From contig SVTW01000023.1 in the NCBI GenBank assembly GCA_015063585.1, forward strand, positions 1 through 32,417: a DNA stretch of 32,417 nucleotides, in the 5' to 3' direction. The position numbers and the translations under genes were made by a program. This DNA is from Oscillospiraceae bacterium. GTDB lineage: Bacteria > Bacillota > Clostridia > Oscillospirales > CAG-272. Below, one piece after another: positions 23,293 to 32,255 of this stretch. The notes under the pieces are model-generated. The model was given only the letters and a program-made list of their open reading frames with translations. It was not told where the DNA came from and did not search any database. The stretch's first letter is position 1. Each line of letters opens with the position of its first letter.

Positions 23293-26200
23293 ATGAAACG
23301 CATCATTTCCGCAATCCTGACTGTCTGCATGCTCGCAACGTTGATCGTCATTCCGATGGTGAACACCACCGCGGCTGATGAGCCCGCAGCATGGGTCATT
23401 CCGGACACTTTCACGAACACCAAAGAGCTTTATACGCCTGAAGCAGAAAAGTTCTATGCGGTTCAGCTCCCCACCGACGCGGTTGTAACCGTGGACGGTA
23501 AGGCTGACGAAGCATTCTGGGCTGACGCTAAGGTGATTAAGTTCAACAAGGACGTAAAGGCTGCAAAGGGTCACACCTACAGCAATAACCTTGATGCAGA
23601 GTACTACATCATGTGGGACGCAACCAGCCTCTACATTCTCGAGAAGAGAACCGAGGCAAACATTAAGGTTCCTACCTCCTCGCAGAACAACTTCTGGTCG
23701 AGCTCGGATAAAACCTTCTATGATATCTGCTTGCCCACCGCTGTTACCGCAGAGAAGCCCGGTACGGTTGCTCTGATCGGTACTTGGGTTGATGGCGCAG
23801 ATGCCAATTCCACCGGCGACTCTTACAACTACCTCCGTTATCAGAAGTTTGGTTGGAACGCAGAGGCAGCCAAGTCCAACTCTTCAGCCGGCAGATCCCG
23901 CGATGGTTCGTTGAAGACCGATATTGGTATTTCTTCTGCATACAGCATCGTTGAGGGCGGTTACGTGATCGAGACCAAGATCGATTGGACGGCACTCGGC
24001 GCATACAACGCAGACACCTTCGCACCTGCAATCAACGCAGAGTTCGGTCTGTCCTTCTACTTCAACGGTGACGACTACAACAAGCACTTCTATCCCAACC
24101 GCGCAGGTACGCAGGCGGATCCGGCTACCAAGGACGGCGGCGACAGCCGTATGTTCGGTACCATCGAGCTCGTTGCAAAGGATTGGACCATTCCGCAGTC
24201 CTTTGACAACACCGCAGACCTCTTCACCTATGATTCTGAGGCACTCACCGTTCTCCAGCTGCCCGCAGGCGCTGAGATCACCATTGACGGTAAGGCAGAC
24301 GAAGCAGCTTGGGCGCTCGGCCTTGCAGCAGAGTTCAACGCTACCGTAAAGGCTGAAAAGGGTCACACCTACAGTGATAACCTTGACGCGAAGTACTACA
24401 TGTTCTGGGATAAAGAAAACCTCTACATCCTTGAAAAGAGAACCGAAGCAAACCTGAAGCTCTCCACCGCAGGCAACTTCTGGTCCGCAGGTGACAGAAC
24501 CTTCTACGACTTCTGCCTGCCCACCTCTGTTTCGGCAGAGAAGACCGGCAACTCGGTATTGCTCGGCACTTGGGTAGACACCGCTGAGAAGGATTCCACC
24601 GGTGACTCCTACAACTACCTCCGTTACAACCACTTCGGCTGGAACGCAGAGAAGGGCATGTCCAACTCCGCAACCGGCAGAAACCGCGAGACCGATCTCA
24701 AGACCGGATTTGAGTCCAAGTACACCGTAGTTGACGGCGGTTACGTAATTGAGACCAAGATCGCATGGACCGCTCTCGAAAAGTACAACGCAGACGCATT
24801 CGTAGCAGAGAAGGGTGCAGAGTTCGGTCTGTCCTTCTACTTCACGGGTGACGACTACAACAAGCACTTCTTCCCCAACCGCGCAGCAACCTCCGAGAAC
24901 CTCGCTACTGTTGACGGCGGCGACAGCCGTATGTTTGGTAAGGTAGTTCTCGCCGGCGCACCTCTGCTCGCAATCGAGCCCGAGGGCGAAGGCACCGAGG
25001 CGAACCCCTACTGGATCGCGAACGCAGGCAACCTGATTTGGATGGCTGAGAACATCGCAAAGGGTGACCGTGTAGCCGATGACCATGCAGACGTGGTAGC
25101 AGGCAAGTACAAGGCTTCCTTCGACGGCGTTTACTTCAAGCAGATCGCGGACATCGACCTCGACGGCCAGGCAATCCCCACCATCGGTTACTACTACTCC
25201 AACGCGAACAGAATGGCAGCGTTTGGCGGTAACTACGACGGACAGGGCTTCAAGATCTTCAACGGTACCATCGACGCATTGAACGAGACCCACGGTTGGA
25301 ACGTAAACTGGGGTCACGGTCTGTTCGGCGTGATCGACGGTGCAACGATTCAGAACGTAACGCTTGAAAACGTTACGATCGAGGGCTTCGGCGTTACCGG
25401 CGGTATCGTTGGTAGAGCAGTTGCTCCCGCAGACAACGTAAAGGCTGATTACAACGTAATCAAGAACTGCCACCTCGCCAAGAACGTAACCTTTGCACTT
25501 GGCTTCCCGCCCGCAGTTGTAGAAACCGGAACCACCCACACCGGCACCGACCAGACCCCCGGCCGTCTTGGCGGTATCGTTGGTATGGCATACGGCACCA
25601 CGGTTGCAAACTGCACCAATGCGGCAACCATCGCATACTATCAGTCCTACTCGCTCGTTGGCGGTATCGTTGGTACCGCAGGCTTCAACTGCGTAGTGAA
25701 CAACTGCGTATTTGACGGCGGACTGGTTATGGACAACAGCAAGTATCCTTGCACGAAGGCAGAAACCGCAAACGGCGGTATCGTTGGTTTCATTTCTCCC
25801 TTCGCAACCGGCGTTCAGGATAAGACCATGAGCGGCACCGTGAAGATTCTCAACTGCTACAACGGCGGTTCCTTCAAATACCTCGGCACAGGCAAGCCGG
25901 CGACGGCTACTTACTGGGGCGGTATTCTGGGCGGTCTCAACACCATCCACTACGTAGCTCCCACCACCGAGGATCCGTATCCCTTCCTGATGGAAAACTG
26001 CTACAACTCCTACAAGCTCACCAGCGCAGGTTCGCTCAACGGCGTAACCGAGGATCAGTTCCGCATTGGCGGTCTGCTCGGCTCCGCATGGTGCGCAGGC
26101 AACGCTGATGCCGGCACGCTGTGGATCAAGAACAGCTCGTCCGTAGAAGTTGACGCAAGAAAGTACATCGGTACAAACGAGTACCGTCACCAGACGAACA

Positions 26201-26646
26201 AGACCAAGTACGGCTTCTACCCTGTAGAGCCCGTTAAGGATGGCGACGTGAGCACGGTTACCACCAAGACCGTTGACGAAATGCTTGTTCCGATCGTTGC
26301 GATCATGAACGCAAACAAGGCGGTTGCAGGTGCGGTTGTTCCCGTATTGCCCGGTTCTGAGGAAGAGACCACCACTCCCGAGGAAACCACCACTCCTGAG
26401 GAGACCACCACTCCCGAGGAGACCACCACTCCCGAGGAGACCACCACTCCTGAGGAGACCACCACTCCCGAAGAAACCACCACTGACGACGATACCACCA
26501 CGACCACCAAGGAAGACACCACTACCACCACCACCGGTGATAAGGGTGACGACAAGGGCGGCTGTGCATCGGTTGCAGGCGGTTCGGCAATTCTTCTGTT
26601 CGCACTTGCAGCGCTTCCCATGATCCGCCGCAAGAAAGAGGACTGA
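23293..26646 (+). CDS. Surface protein: two CBM9-like domains, GLUG beta-helix, TPEETT linker, GGC membrane tail
   Basis: 1117 residues. It is a recent paralog of the preceding gene: the ribosome site, signal peptide, first CBM9-like domain and C-terminal tail are almost identical even at DNA level. It differs by carrying a second CBM9-like domain (about residues 320-550, ITIDGKADEAAWALG ... YMFWDKENLYILEKRTEANL) before the GLUG beta-helix (about 555-1015; FGGNYDGQGFKIFNG, GLFGVIDGATIQNVTLENV, GGIVGTAGFNCVVNNC). Seven EETTT(P) units precede the tail with Cys1091, a hydrophobic helix and RRKKED. AGGAG lies 7-8 bases upstream. Codon use is extremely biased, as in highly expressed genes. Substrate of the binding domains is unknown. 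Confidence 0.84.
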   Translation: MKRIISAILTVCMLATLIVIPMVNTTAADEPAAWVIPDTFTNTKELYTPEAEKFYAVQLPTDAVVTVDGKADEAFWADAKVIKFNKDVKAAKGHTYSNNLDAEYYIMWDATSLYILEKRTEANIKVPTSSQNNFWSSSDKTFYDICLPTAVTAEKPGTVALIGTWVDGADANSTGDSYNYLRYQKFGWNAEAAKSNSSAGRSRDGSLKTDIGISSAYSIVEGGYVIETKIDWTALGAYNADTFAPAINAEFGLSFYFNGDDYNKHFYPNRAGTQADPATKDGGDSRMFGTIELVAKDWTIPQSFDNTADLFTYDSEALTVLQLPAGAEITIDGKADEAAWALGLAAEFNATVKAEKGHTYSDNLDAKYYMFWDKENLYILEKRTEANLKLSTAGNFWSAGDRTFYDFCLPTSVSAEKTGNSVLLGTWVDTAEKDSTGDSYNYLRYNHFGWNAEKGMSNSATGRNRETDLKTGFESKYTVVDGGYVIETKIAWTALEKYNADAFVAEKGAEFGLSFYFTGDDYNKHFFPNRAATSENLATVDGGDSRMFGKVVLAGAPLLAIEPEGEGTEANPYWIANAGNLIWMAENIAKGDRVADDHADVVAGKYKASFDGVYFKQIADIDLDGQAIPTIGYYYSNANRMAAFGGNYDGQGFKIFNGTIDALNETHGWNVNWGHGLFGVIDGATIQNVTLENVTIEGFGVTGGIVGRAVAPADNVKADYNVIKNCHLAKNVTFALGFPPAVVETGTTHTGTDQTPGRLGGIVGMAYGTTVANCTNAATIAYYQSYSLVGGIVGTAGFNCVVNNCVFDGGLVMDNSKYPCTKAETANGGIVGFISPFATGVQDKTMSGTVKILNCYNGGSFKYLGTGKPATATYWGGILGGLNTIHYVAPTTEDPYPFLMENCYNSYKLTSAGSLNGVTEDQFRIGGLLGSAWCAGNADAGTLWIKNSSSVEVDARKYIGTNEYRHQTNKTKYGFYPVEPVKDGDVSTVTTKTVDEMLVPIVAIMNANKAVAGAVVPVLPGSEEETTTPEETTTPEETTTPEETTTPEETTTPEETTTPEETTTDDDTTTTTKEDTTTTTTGDKGDDKGGCASVAGGSAILLFALAALPMIRRKKED
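26362..26484 (+). repeat. In-frame 18-bp minisatellite, about 7 units
   Basis: Six complete EETTTP-coding units plus a final EETTT. Near-identical units make replication slippage likely. Two more copies than in the upstream paralog. Confidence 0.92.
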
Positions 26647-27029
26647 TCGAGAGCGATCACGGTTCAGTCTGAACACAAATAAGTAATACTCCGCGCGGCG
26701 TCCGTTTTTCACGGGCGGGCGCCGCGCCCCTGAAACCAAAGAAAACCGCAGTTGCCCGGCTTGGGCAGTTGCGGATTTCGTGTCATTTGTATCAGGTGCA
26801 AAAATGCGTGAACAAAAAGGCGGACGAAATGCCGATTTGTCACAAAACAGATGCAAAAATGCGAAACAAACGCAAATTTGTCAAAAATCTGTTTCATGGA
26901 CGCAATCGACGCAAAATGACACGCCATATGGGAAACATTGCCGATCGCAGGCAACGACTCCCGAACAGAAGCGCCGACATGGCGCATCATAAAAGACACA
27001 CACAAACAAAAAGAGGAGACAAAACGATT
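26644..27029. other. Long untranslated leader with several hairpins
   Basis: About 380 bases with no credible gene. TGATCG/CGATCA (26644-26659) overlaps the upstream stop. GCGCGGCG/CGCCGCGC (26693-26727) is a GC-rich stem without a U-tract. CCGCAGTTGCCC/GGGCAGTTGCGG (26746-26774) is a 12-bp stem with two wobble pairs. Direct repeats TGCAAAAATGCG (26797, 26852) and ATTTGTCA (26835, 26876) could be regulator sites. No clear -35/-10 pair was found. The open frame continuing upstream of 27030 is not expected to be translated. Confidence 0.6.
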
Positions 27030-30000
27030 ATGAAAAAGTTTTTATCACTGTTCCTCGCCTTCCTGATGGTTGCATCCTGCTTTGCAGTGATCCCGTTCTC
27101 AACGTCCGCGGCGATTACAACAAGCAATAGCGGCTGGAACGGCTCGTCTGCATATGCACCCGCGGGCTCGGGAACCGAGGAGGATCCTTATCTGGTTGCA
27201 TCGGCTGCAAACCTGTTTTGGATGGCAAAAATTTTTGGGTCTGAGAATGCCAGCGCAACAATTTACGCAAATCCGTTCAAGGATAAGTATTTTGTTCAGG
27301 TATGCGACATTGACCTGAACGGCAAAACCATGCCAAGCATTGGTTACTACCATGCCGCTGTAAGTGCGGGAACCGCGCCCACACATTACTATGTGTTTGG
27401 TGGTTCCTATGACGGACAGGGATATAAGATCCACAACGGTTATCTTGGCACCCTGCACAAAAGCCACGGTAATAACTTTAACTGGGGTACCGGTTTGTTC
27501 GGCGCAATTTCCGGTGCAACCATTAAAAACGTGAATCTTGATAACTTGCAGTTTGATCCATCAACGTATAAAAAAGAAGAGGTAGACACTTATATTGCCC
27601 ACTCGGCAGCAGGTATGCTGGTTGGTATTGCGGGTGTGGAACACGTGCTCACTACCAATGAAGGAACGACCACCGCGTCGATTCCCGCAACTACAACGAA
27701 GGATTACAACGTGATCTCCAACTGTACGGTTTCGGATACTTGTATCCTGTCGTCTTCTTATCCAACGGCGGGGGCAGCATGGGGCGGTCTCGTTGGTGTT
27801 GCGTATAATACCACTATTGAAAATTGTACAAGTAATGCTACAATTGATGCCGGAGCATCCCCAACTTACGTTGGCGGTATTGCCGGCTTTGTAAGAGATT
27901 GTTTGATTAAAAATTGTGTGAACACAGGTTCAATTGAAGTAGCCGGAACCAGCACGATTGAAGTTGCTGGTATTGTTGGACGTGCTAATACGTCAACCAT
28001 TCAAAACTGTTTGAATTCCGGAACAATTGCAGGCGGAACCACCTCGGGCAGTGTATATGCCGGTGGTATTGTCGGCAAAATTTTGAGGTCGATTTCGATT
28101 TCTTCTTGTGTCAATAGCGGAAAACTTCAACTCAACGGAAATACCGGAGAGTCTGAGATCGGCGGTATTGTAGGATATTCCACCGATGATACTACGACTA
28201 CAGGTGATATCACGATTTCCGGATGCTACAACACCGGAACTTTTGAGGCTACTAAAGCCGCATCCAGCATTGGTGTTGGCGGTATTTTGGGAGGAAGCGT
28301 GGGATTACACGCATCCGGAACCTATAAAATTATCGGATGCTACAACCTGAATTCTTCCAACACTTTGCATAATGGTTCGTCCGGTTGGCGCGTTGCCGGA
28401 ATTTTGGGAACGCACTGGGCAAACGCAGATAGAAGAAATGCTTTTGTGATTGAAAATTCGTATTCGGTAAAAGTTACGAATAATCTCGCGAATAATAGCT
28501 CATACGACGGTTCCGGAGCGAAGTCTGATACGGTTACGTATGAGAAGGAAACCGATGAAAATTACATCAAATATTTTAAATATTGGGGCACTCTGTTCTG
28601 CCAAAATGAAAATCACACTGGAAAACCGGCGGTTGCAATGACTTCCACGGTAAACTGTGGCTTGTGGGATGCAACAAACGATGCAACCGCAATTTCCAAT
28701 GCAACCACTGCATGCAATACGCTTAAGGATTCCATCACCGGCTACGTTGCCCCCAAGGCTACTATCGATATCAAGCACTACGCAGCCGCTCACAAGGCAT
28801 TTTTGCAGGACGTGGACATGGTTGCAGGCTCTGTAAAGCCCGCAGGCTCGGGTACCAAGGATGATCCTTATCTGATCGCTTCTGCTGAAAACCTCAACTG
28901 GATGAGCCAGCAGATCACGAAAGGAGAAACCGAAAAGAACGTTTACAACAACCCCTTTAAGGATACCTACTTCCTGCAGGTTTGCGACATCGACCTTGGC
29001 GGCAAGGCGATCTATGCAATCGGCTTTTATAACTCCGCTTCGGAGCCCGCATACAGCGTGTTCGGCGGTAACTACAACGGTCAGGGCTTCTCGATCCGCA
29101 ACGGTTACGTGAAGGAATCGAACACGAGCAAAGACCGCGGTAGAAATATCAACTGGGTTGGCGGTTTCTTTGGCGCAATTTACGGTGCAACCATTGAAAA
29201 CGTAAACCTGGAAAACATTAAGGTTGGCGTTATCAATCTCGGCGGCGTGCTGGTTGGTAGAGCGGTTGCTCCCAGAGACGGCGCAGCTCCCGACGCTAAT
29301 TTCAACGTGATCCGCAACTGCTCCACCGATGCAGATTGCTTTGTGCAGAACTATGAAAGCTATGCATCTTCCGACACGAAGCAGGACACGGCTTACCGCG
29401 TTGGCGGTATCGTTGGTATGGCAGAGAGCGTTACCATTGAAAACTGCACCAACGGTGCTACCCTTTATGCAAACGGTGTGTCCGCGGCAGGCGGTATCGC
29501 AGGTACGGTTGGACACGCAACGCTGATTAACAACTGTGTAAACACCGGTACGATCGTTTACACCGCAGAGCTGCTCATCGCTGAGGCAGGACTTGGCGGT
29601 ATCGCAGGTTCGATCGTTTCGAACGAGACCGCAACTGCTCCCGTTCGCATTGCAAACTGCTACAACACCGGCCATTTTGAGGGCGCTTTTAGCACCAGCA
29701 ATACGTTCTATTACGGCGGTATTCTCGGCGGCGCAAACTCGCTTGGCAAGAATGCAACCTACACTGTAGAAAACTGCTTCAATAACCCCACCTCCGAGAA
29801 TATTTACATCAGTGAATATACTTCGGAAAACTATTGTAACAGTACTCCGATTGGCAGCGGCGCGCGCGTTTCCTCCATCGTTGGCTGTACGTATGTTATT
29901 AACCACACAAACAACGGTTCTGACGTAGGCTATATTGATATTATCGATTGCTACGGCACAGCCGTAACCGGTTCCACCACCGGCTACACCAACGCAGGTG

Positions 30001-32084
30001 TTGTCATTATGCAGGGCAGCAACCTTTCGAAGCACGCAACCGTAAAGCGCGGCGCAAAGGTTACTCTTGGCGATGTCTCCTACACCTTTACCACCAATAC
30101 CGAAGGCACTTACACGGTGAATAACGCTGAAGCTACAACTGTAAGTGGCTTGACAATTCTTGAGTCCGCTGCTGTTGCCGCAAAGATCACCGAAGCAACG
30201 ATCACCGGTGCTACCGGCGCGTTTGTAGATCCCAACGCTGCAGTGGTTGGTAATCTGAGTGTTCAAAAGCACAACGAGGACACCACCGTTCGTTTCGTTG
30301 CTGAAATTGATCAAAATGTGGCTGCTGCTGCATTTGAGATTATTGCAAGCTACAAAGTGAAGGGCGAGGTTGTTTACTCCAAGCTCAACCACTTTGACTG
30401 CGATTACGTTTACCTCGCTGTCAATGCGGAGGGCGGTCTTGAAAACGCTCCCGCGGGCAAGTACTTCGCACTCGTCCGCATCGACGATATCCCTGCTGAC
30501 CGCGGCGACGTAACCTTCTACGTAACTCCCATGGTTCAAAAGACCGAGGATGCCGAATGGACAAAGGGTGCAACCCTTATTTACACCTATGATATGGAAG
30601 ATCTGACGGATCTCTCCGAAACCACCGTTGGAATCAACGCTCCCGCAATCGGCTACGGCACTGCAGTAGGCGCATTCAACGTGGCAGAAGCACTCCAGAA
30701 GAAGCTGAGCGCTCTTGGCGCAAACGCAACTCTTGTTGCAAGCGGCGCAAACATTACCTTTGATGTGAACGAATCTCTCGCAGACGGCACTTGGAAGATC
30801 GTGACCACCGCGAACAGCATCACCGTAACCGCTGACACCGCACACGGCCTCATCGCGGCTTACGAATACATGCTGCCCAAGCTCGGTCTCGCAACCGACC
30901 TCACCACTGTCATCACTTCCGCAACCGGCTCCTATGAGGTGGACGAAACGGCTGAAGGCGAGCTCCGCATCATGTATCACAACATCAAGGGTCTCTCGGG
31001 TTACACCACCGATGACCGTGTAGAGCTGTTGAAGCTTACCTACGCCATCTACCAGCCCGACGTGATCTGCTTGCAGGAAGCTCGTGCCGATCAGCTTGCA
31101 GGCACTTATGAAAATCCGAAGATGGCTGTAGATTTCAGCAAGCTTGCAACGTGGCTTGAGGAGAACGGTTACGAAATGGTAACCACTTACTCCAGCGTCG
31201 CAAACGCAACGCCGATCTACGTGAAAAACACTTCGGGTATCACCAAGGGGAATTCCGGTTTTATGGCGGCTCCCAACATGGGGAATGGCGACAAGGGCAC
31301 CACATGGGCGGTTCTGACCTATCAAGGAAAGAACGATCAAGAAGAAAAGTCCTTCATCGTGCTCAACTCGCACTTTGCCGCGGATTCCAACACGCTATGC
31401 GGCGATAGTAATGAGTATCGTTCTCCGATTGCCGGTAACGAGCTTCGTTATCAGCATGCAGTGGCAATGATCGATCTGATCAAAACGATCCGCACAACAA
31501 ACGGCAATCTCCCCGTTATCACGGGCGGCGACTTTAATGCCGTACTTCATGCAGAGCCCGGAACAGAGCTGACCATGGGTTGGACATACAAGCAGCTTGT
31601 GGAGTATGACGACCTCGATGAGGCAACAAAGGCAAATTATAAAAAGGACGCAAAAGGCTATGCATACAAGTTTACCGGAAAGGACCAAAAGGAAGCCGGA
31701 CACATTTACGGTGTGATTGAAAATGATAAAGACGGAAACAAGCTGGCAGAGAAAGATTACGTTTACGTGCTCTATCTGCAGGGCGATGCTGATACAAACG
31801 CAGCAGGTGGCTTGACCCCTGTTCGTCACATTGCAAAAGAGTACGTTGATAAGACCCCCACCGGCTACAAAGTGATCGAAATCAAGGACGGCGAAACCTT
31901 TGTTCGCTACGGAACCGTGGTGAGCGGCGTTAGCTCCTATGCAAAGGGCGCAATTGATCACGTGCTCTACCTTGCAGGTGATAACACCACTGTCACCTTC
32001 AACCAATACAAGATTCTTGAGGATTGCCTCTCGCTTACCTCCAGTGACCATGCTCCGCACTACGTGGACATCGTCCTCAACTAA
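27030..32084 (+). CDS. Giant secreted double GLUG beta-helix protein with C-terminal EEP hydrolase domain
   Basis: 1684 residues from MKKFLSLFLAFLMVASCF. GAGGAG is 11 bases upstream, and the signal peptide starts here, so the longer in-frame extension is rejected. Layout: signal peptide to about 29; beta-helix 1 (about 45-560; SGTEEDPYLVASAANLFWM, FGGSYDGQGYKI, GGIAGFVRDCLIKNCVNTGS); beta-helix 2 (about 603-1060; SGTKDDPYLIASAENLNWM, FGGNYNGQGFSI); an unrecognised beta-rich domain (about 1070-1190); an alpha/beta module (about 1195-1295); and an EEP domain (about 1312-1684) with IMYHNIKG, ICLQEA, NSHFAADSN, TGGDFNA, GAIDHV and SSDHAPHYVDI. No GGC tail or sortase motif, so it is probably released or held non-covalently. 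Composition shifts inside the gene (see findings). Confidence 0.85.
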   Translation: MKKFLSLFLAFLMVASCFAVIPFSTSAAITTSNSGWNGSSAYAPAGSGTEEDPYLVASAANLFWMAKIFGSENASATIYANPFKDKYFVQVCDIDLNGKTMPSIGYYHAAVSAGTAPTHYYVFGGSYDGQGYKIHNGYLGTLHKSHGNNFNWGTGLFGAISGATIKNVNLDNLQFDPSTYKKEEVDTYIAHSAAGMLVGIAGVEHVLTTNEGTTTASIPATTTKDYNVISNCTVSDTCILSSSYPTAGAAWGGLVGVAYNTTIENCTSNATIDAGASPTYVGGIAGFVRDCLIKNCVNTGSIEVAGTSTIEVAGIVGRANTSTIQNCLNSGTIAGGTTSGSVYAGGIVGKILRSISISSCVNSGKLQLNGNTGESEIGGIVGYSTDDTTTTGDITISGCYNTGTFEATKAASSIGVGGILGGSVGLHASGTYKIIGCYNLNSSNTLHNGSSGWRVAGILGTHWANADRRNAFVIENSYSVKVTNNLANNSSYDGSGAKSDTVTYEKETDENYIKYFKYWGTLFCQNENHTGKPAVAMTSTVNCGLWDATNDATAISNATTACNTLKDSITGYVAPKATIDIKHYAAAHKAFLQDVDMVAGSVKPAGSGTKDDPYLIASAENLNWMSQQITKGETEKNVYNNPFKDTYFLQVCDIDLGGKAIYAIGFYNSASEPAYSVFGGNYNGQGFSIRNGYVKESNTSKDRGRNINWVGGFFGAIYGATIENVNLENIKVGVINLGGVLVGRAVAPRDGAAPDANFNVIRNCSTDADCFVQNYESYASSDTKQDTAYRVGGIVGMAESVTIENCTNGATLYANGVSAAGGIAGTVGHATLINNCVNTGTIVYTAELLIAEAGLGGIAGSIVSNETATAPVRIANCYNTGHFEGAFSTSNTFYYGGILGGANSLGKNATYTVENCFNNPTSENIYISEYTSENYCNSTPIGSGARVSSIVGCTYVINHTNNGSDVGYIDIIDCYGTAVTGSTTGYTNAGVVIMQGSNLSKHATVKRGAKVTLGDVSYTFTTNTEGTYTVNNAEATTVSGLTILESAAVAAKITEATITGATGAFVDPNAAVVGNLSVQKHNEDTTVRFVAEIDQNVAAAAFEIIASYKVKGEVVYSKLNHFDCDYVYLAVNAEGGLENAPAGKYFALVRIDDIPADRGDVTFYVTPMVQKTEDAEWTKGATLIYTYDMEDLTDLSETTVGINAPAIGYGTAVGAFNVAEALQKKLSALGANATLVASGANITFDVNESLADGTWKIVTTANSITVTADTAHGLIAAYEYMLPKLGLATDLTTVITSATGSYEVDETAEGELRIMYHNIKGLSGYTTDDRVELLKLTYAIYQPDVICLQEARADQLAGTYENPKMAVDFSKLATWLEENGYEMVTTYSSVANATPIYVKNTSGITKGNSGFMAAPNMGNGDKGTTWAVLTYQGKNDQEEKSFIVLNSHFAADSNTLCGDSNEYRSPIAGNELRYQHAVAMIDLIKTIRTTNGNLPVITGGDFNAVLHAEPGTELTMGWTYKQLVEYDDLDEATKANYKKDAKGYAYKFTGKDQKEAGHIYGVIENDKDGNKLAEKDYVYVLYLQGDADTNAAGGLTPVRHIAKEYVDKTPTGYKVIEIKDGETFVRYGTVVSGVSSYAKGAIDHVLYLAGDNTTVTFNQYKILEDCLSLTSSDHAPHYVDIVLN

Positions 32085-32102
32085 CGAAAGGAGAATACCG
32101 TA

Positions 32103-32237
32103 ATGAAAAAAATCTATGAAACTCCCGTTTCGGACGTGATTCTTCTCTGTGAGGAAGAAATTCACATGCTGAAAACATCCACTGAAGAAGCGGGTGTACT
32201 CAGCGGCGGCGGAAACAGCTTTATCGGCTTGTTCTGA
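32103..32237 (+). CDS. 44-residue small protein of the MKKxYExP type
   Basis: A small ORF, 18 bases after the giant EEP gene, with AAAGGAG at 32087-32093 and a 9-base spacer. It encodes MKKIYETPVSDVILLCEEE, then IHMLKTSTEEAGVLSGGGNS and FIGLF. The MKKxYExP opening and the acidic middle with a Gly-rich end recall a widespread group of short gut-bacterial proteins of unknown role, some of which resemble RiPP precursors. No modification enzyme is adjacent in this window. One Cys (C16) is present. Translation is well supported by spacing. Function is not assigned. Confidence 0.7.
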   Translation: MKKIYETPVSDVILLCEEEIHMLKTSTEEAGVLSGGGNSFIGLF

Positions 32238-32255
32238 TCGAAACAAAAAACTTGG

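Noticed and set aside
26769..27029. 87-residue N-terminal extension of the giant secreted protein
   Set aside because: A signal peptide starts exactly at 27030 after a GAGGAG site. The upstream part is basic, unstructured and overlaps leader hairpins.
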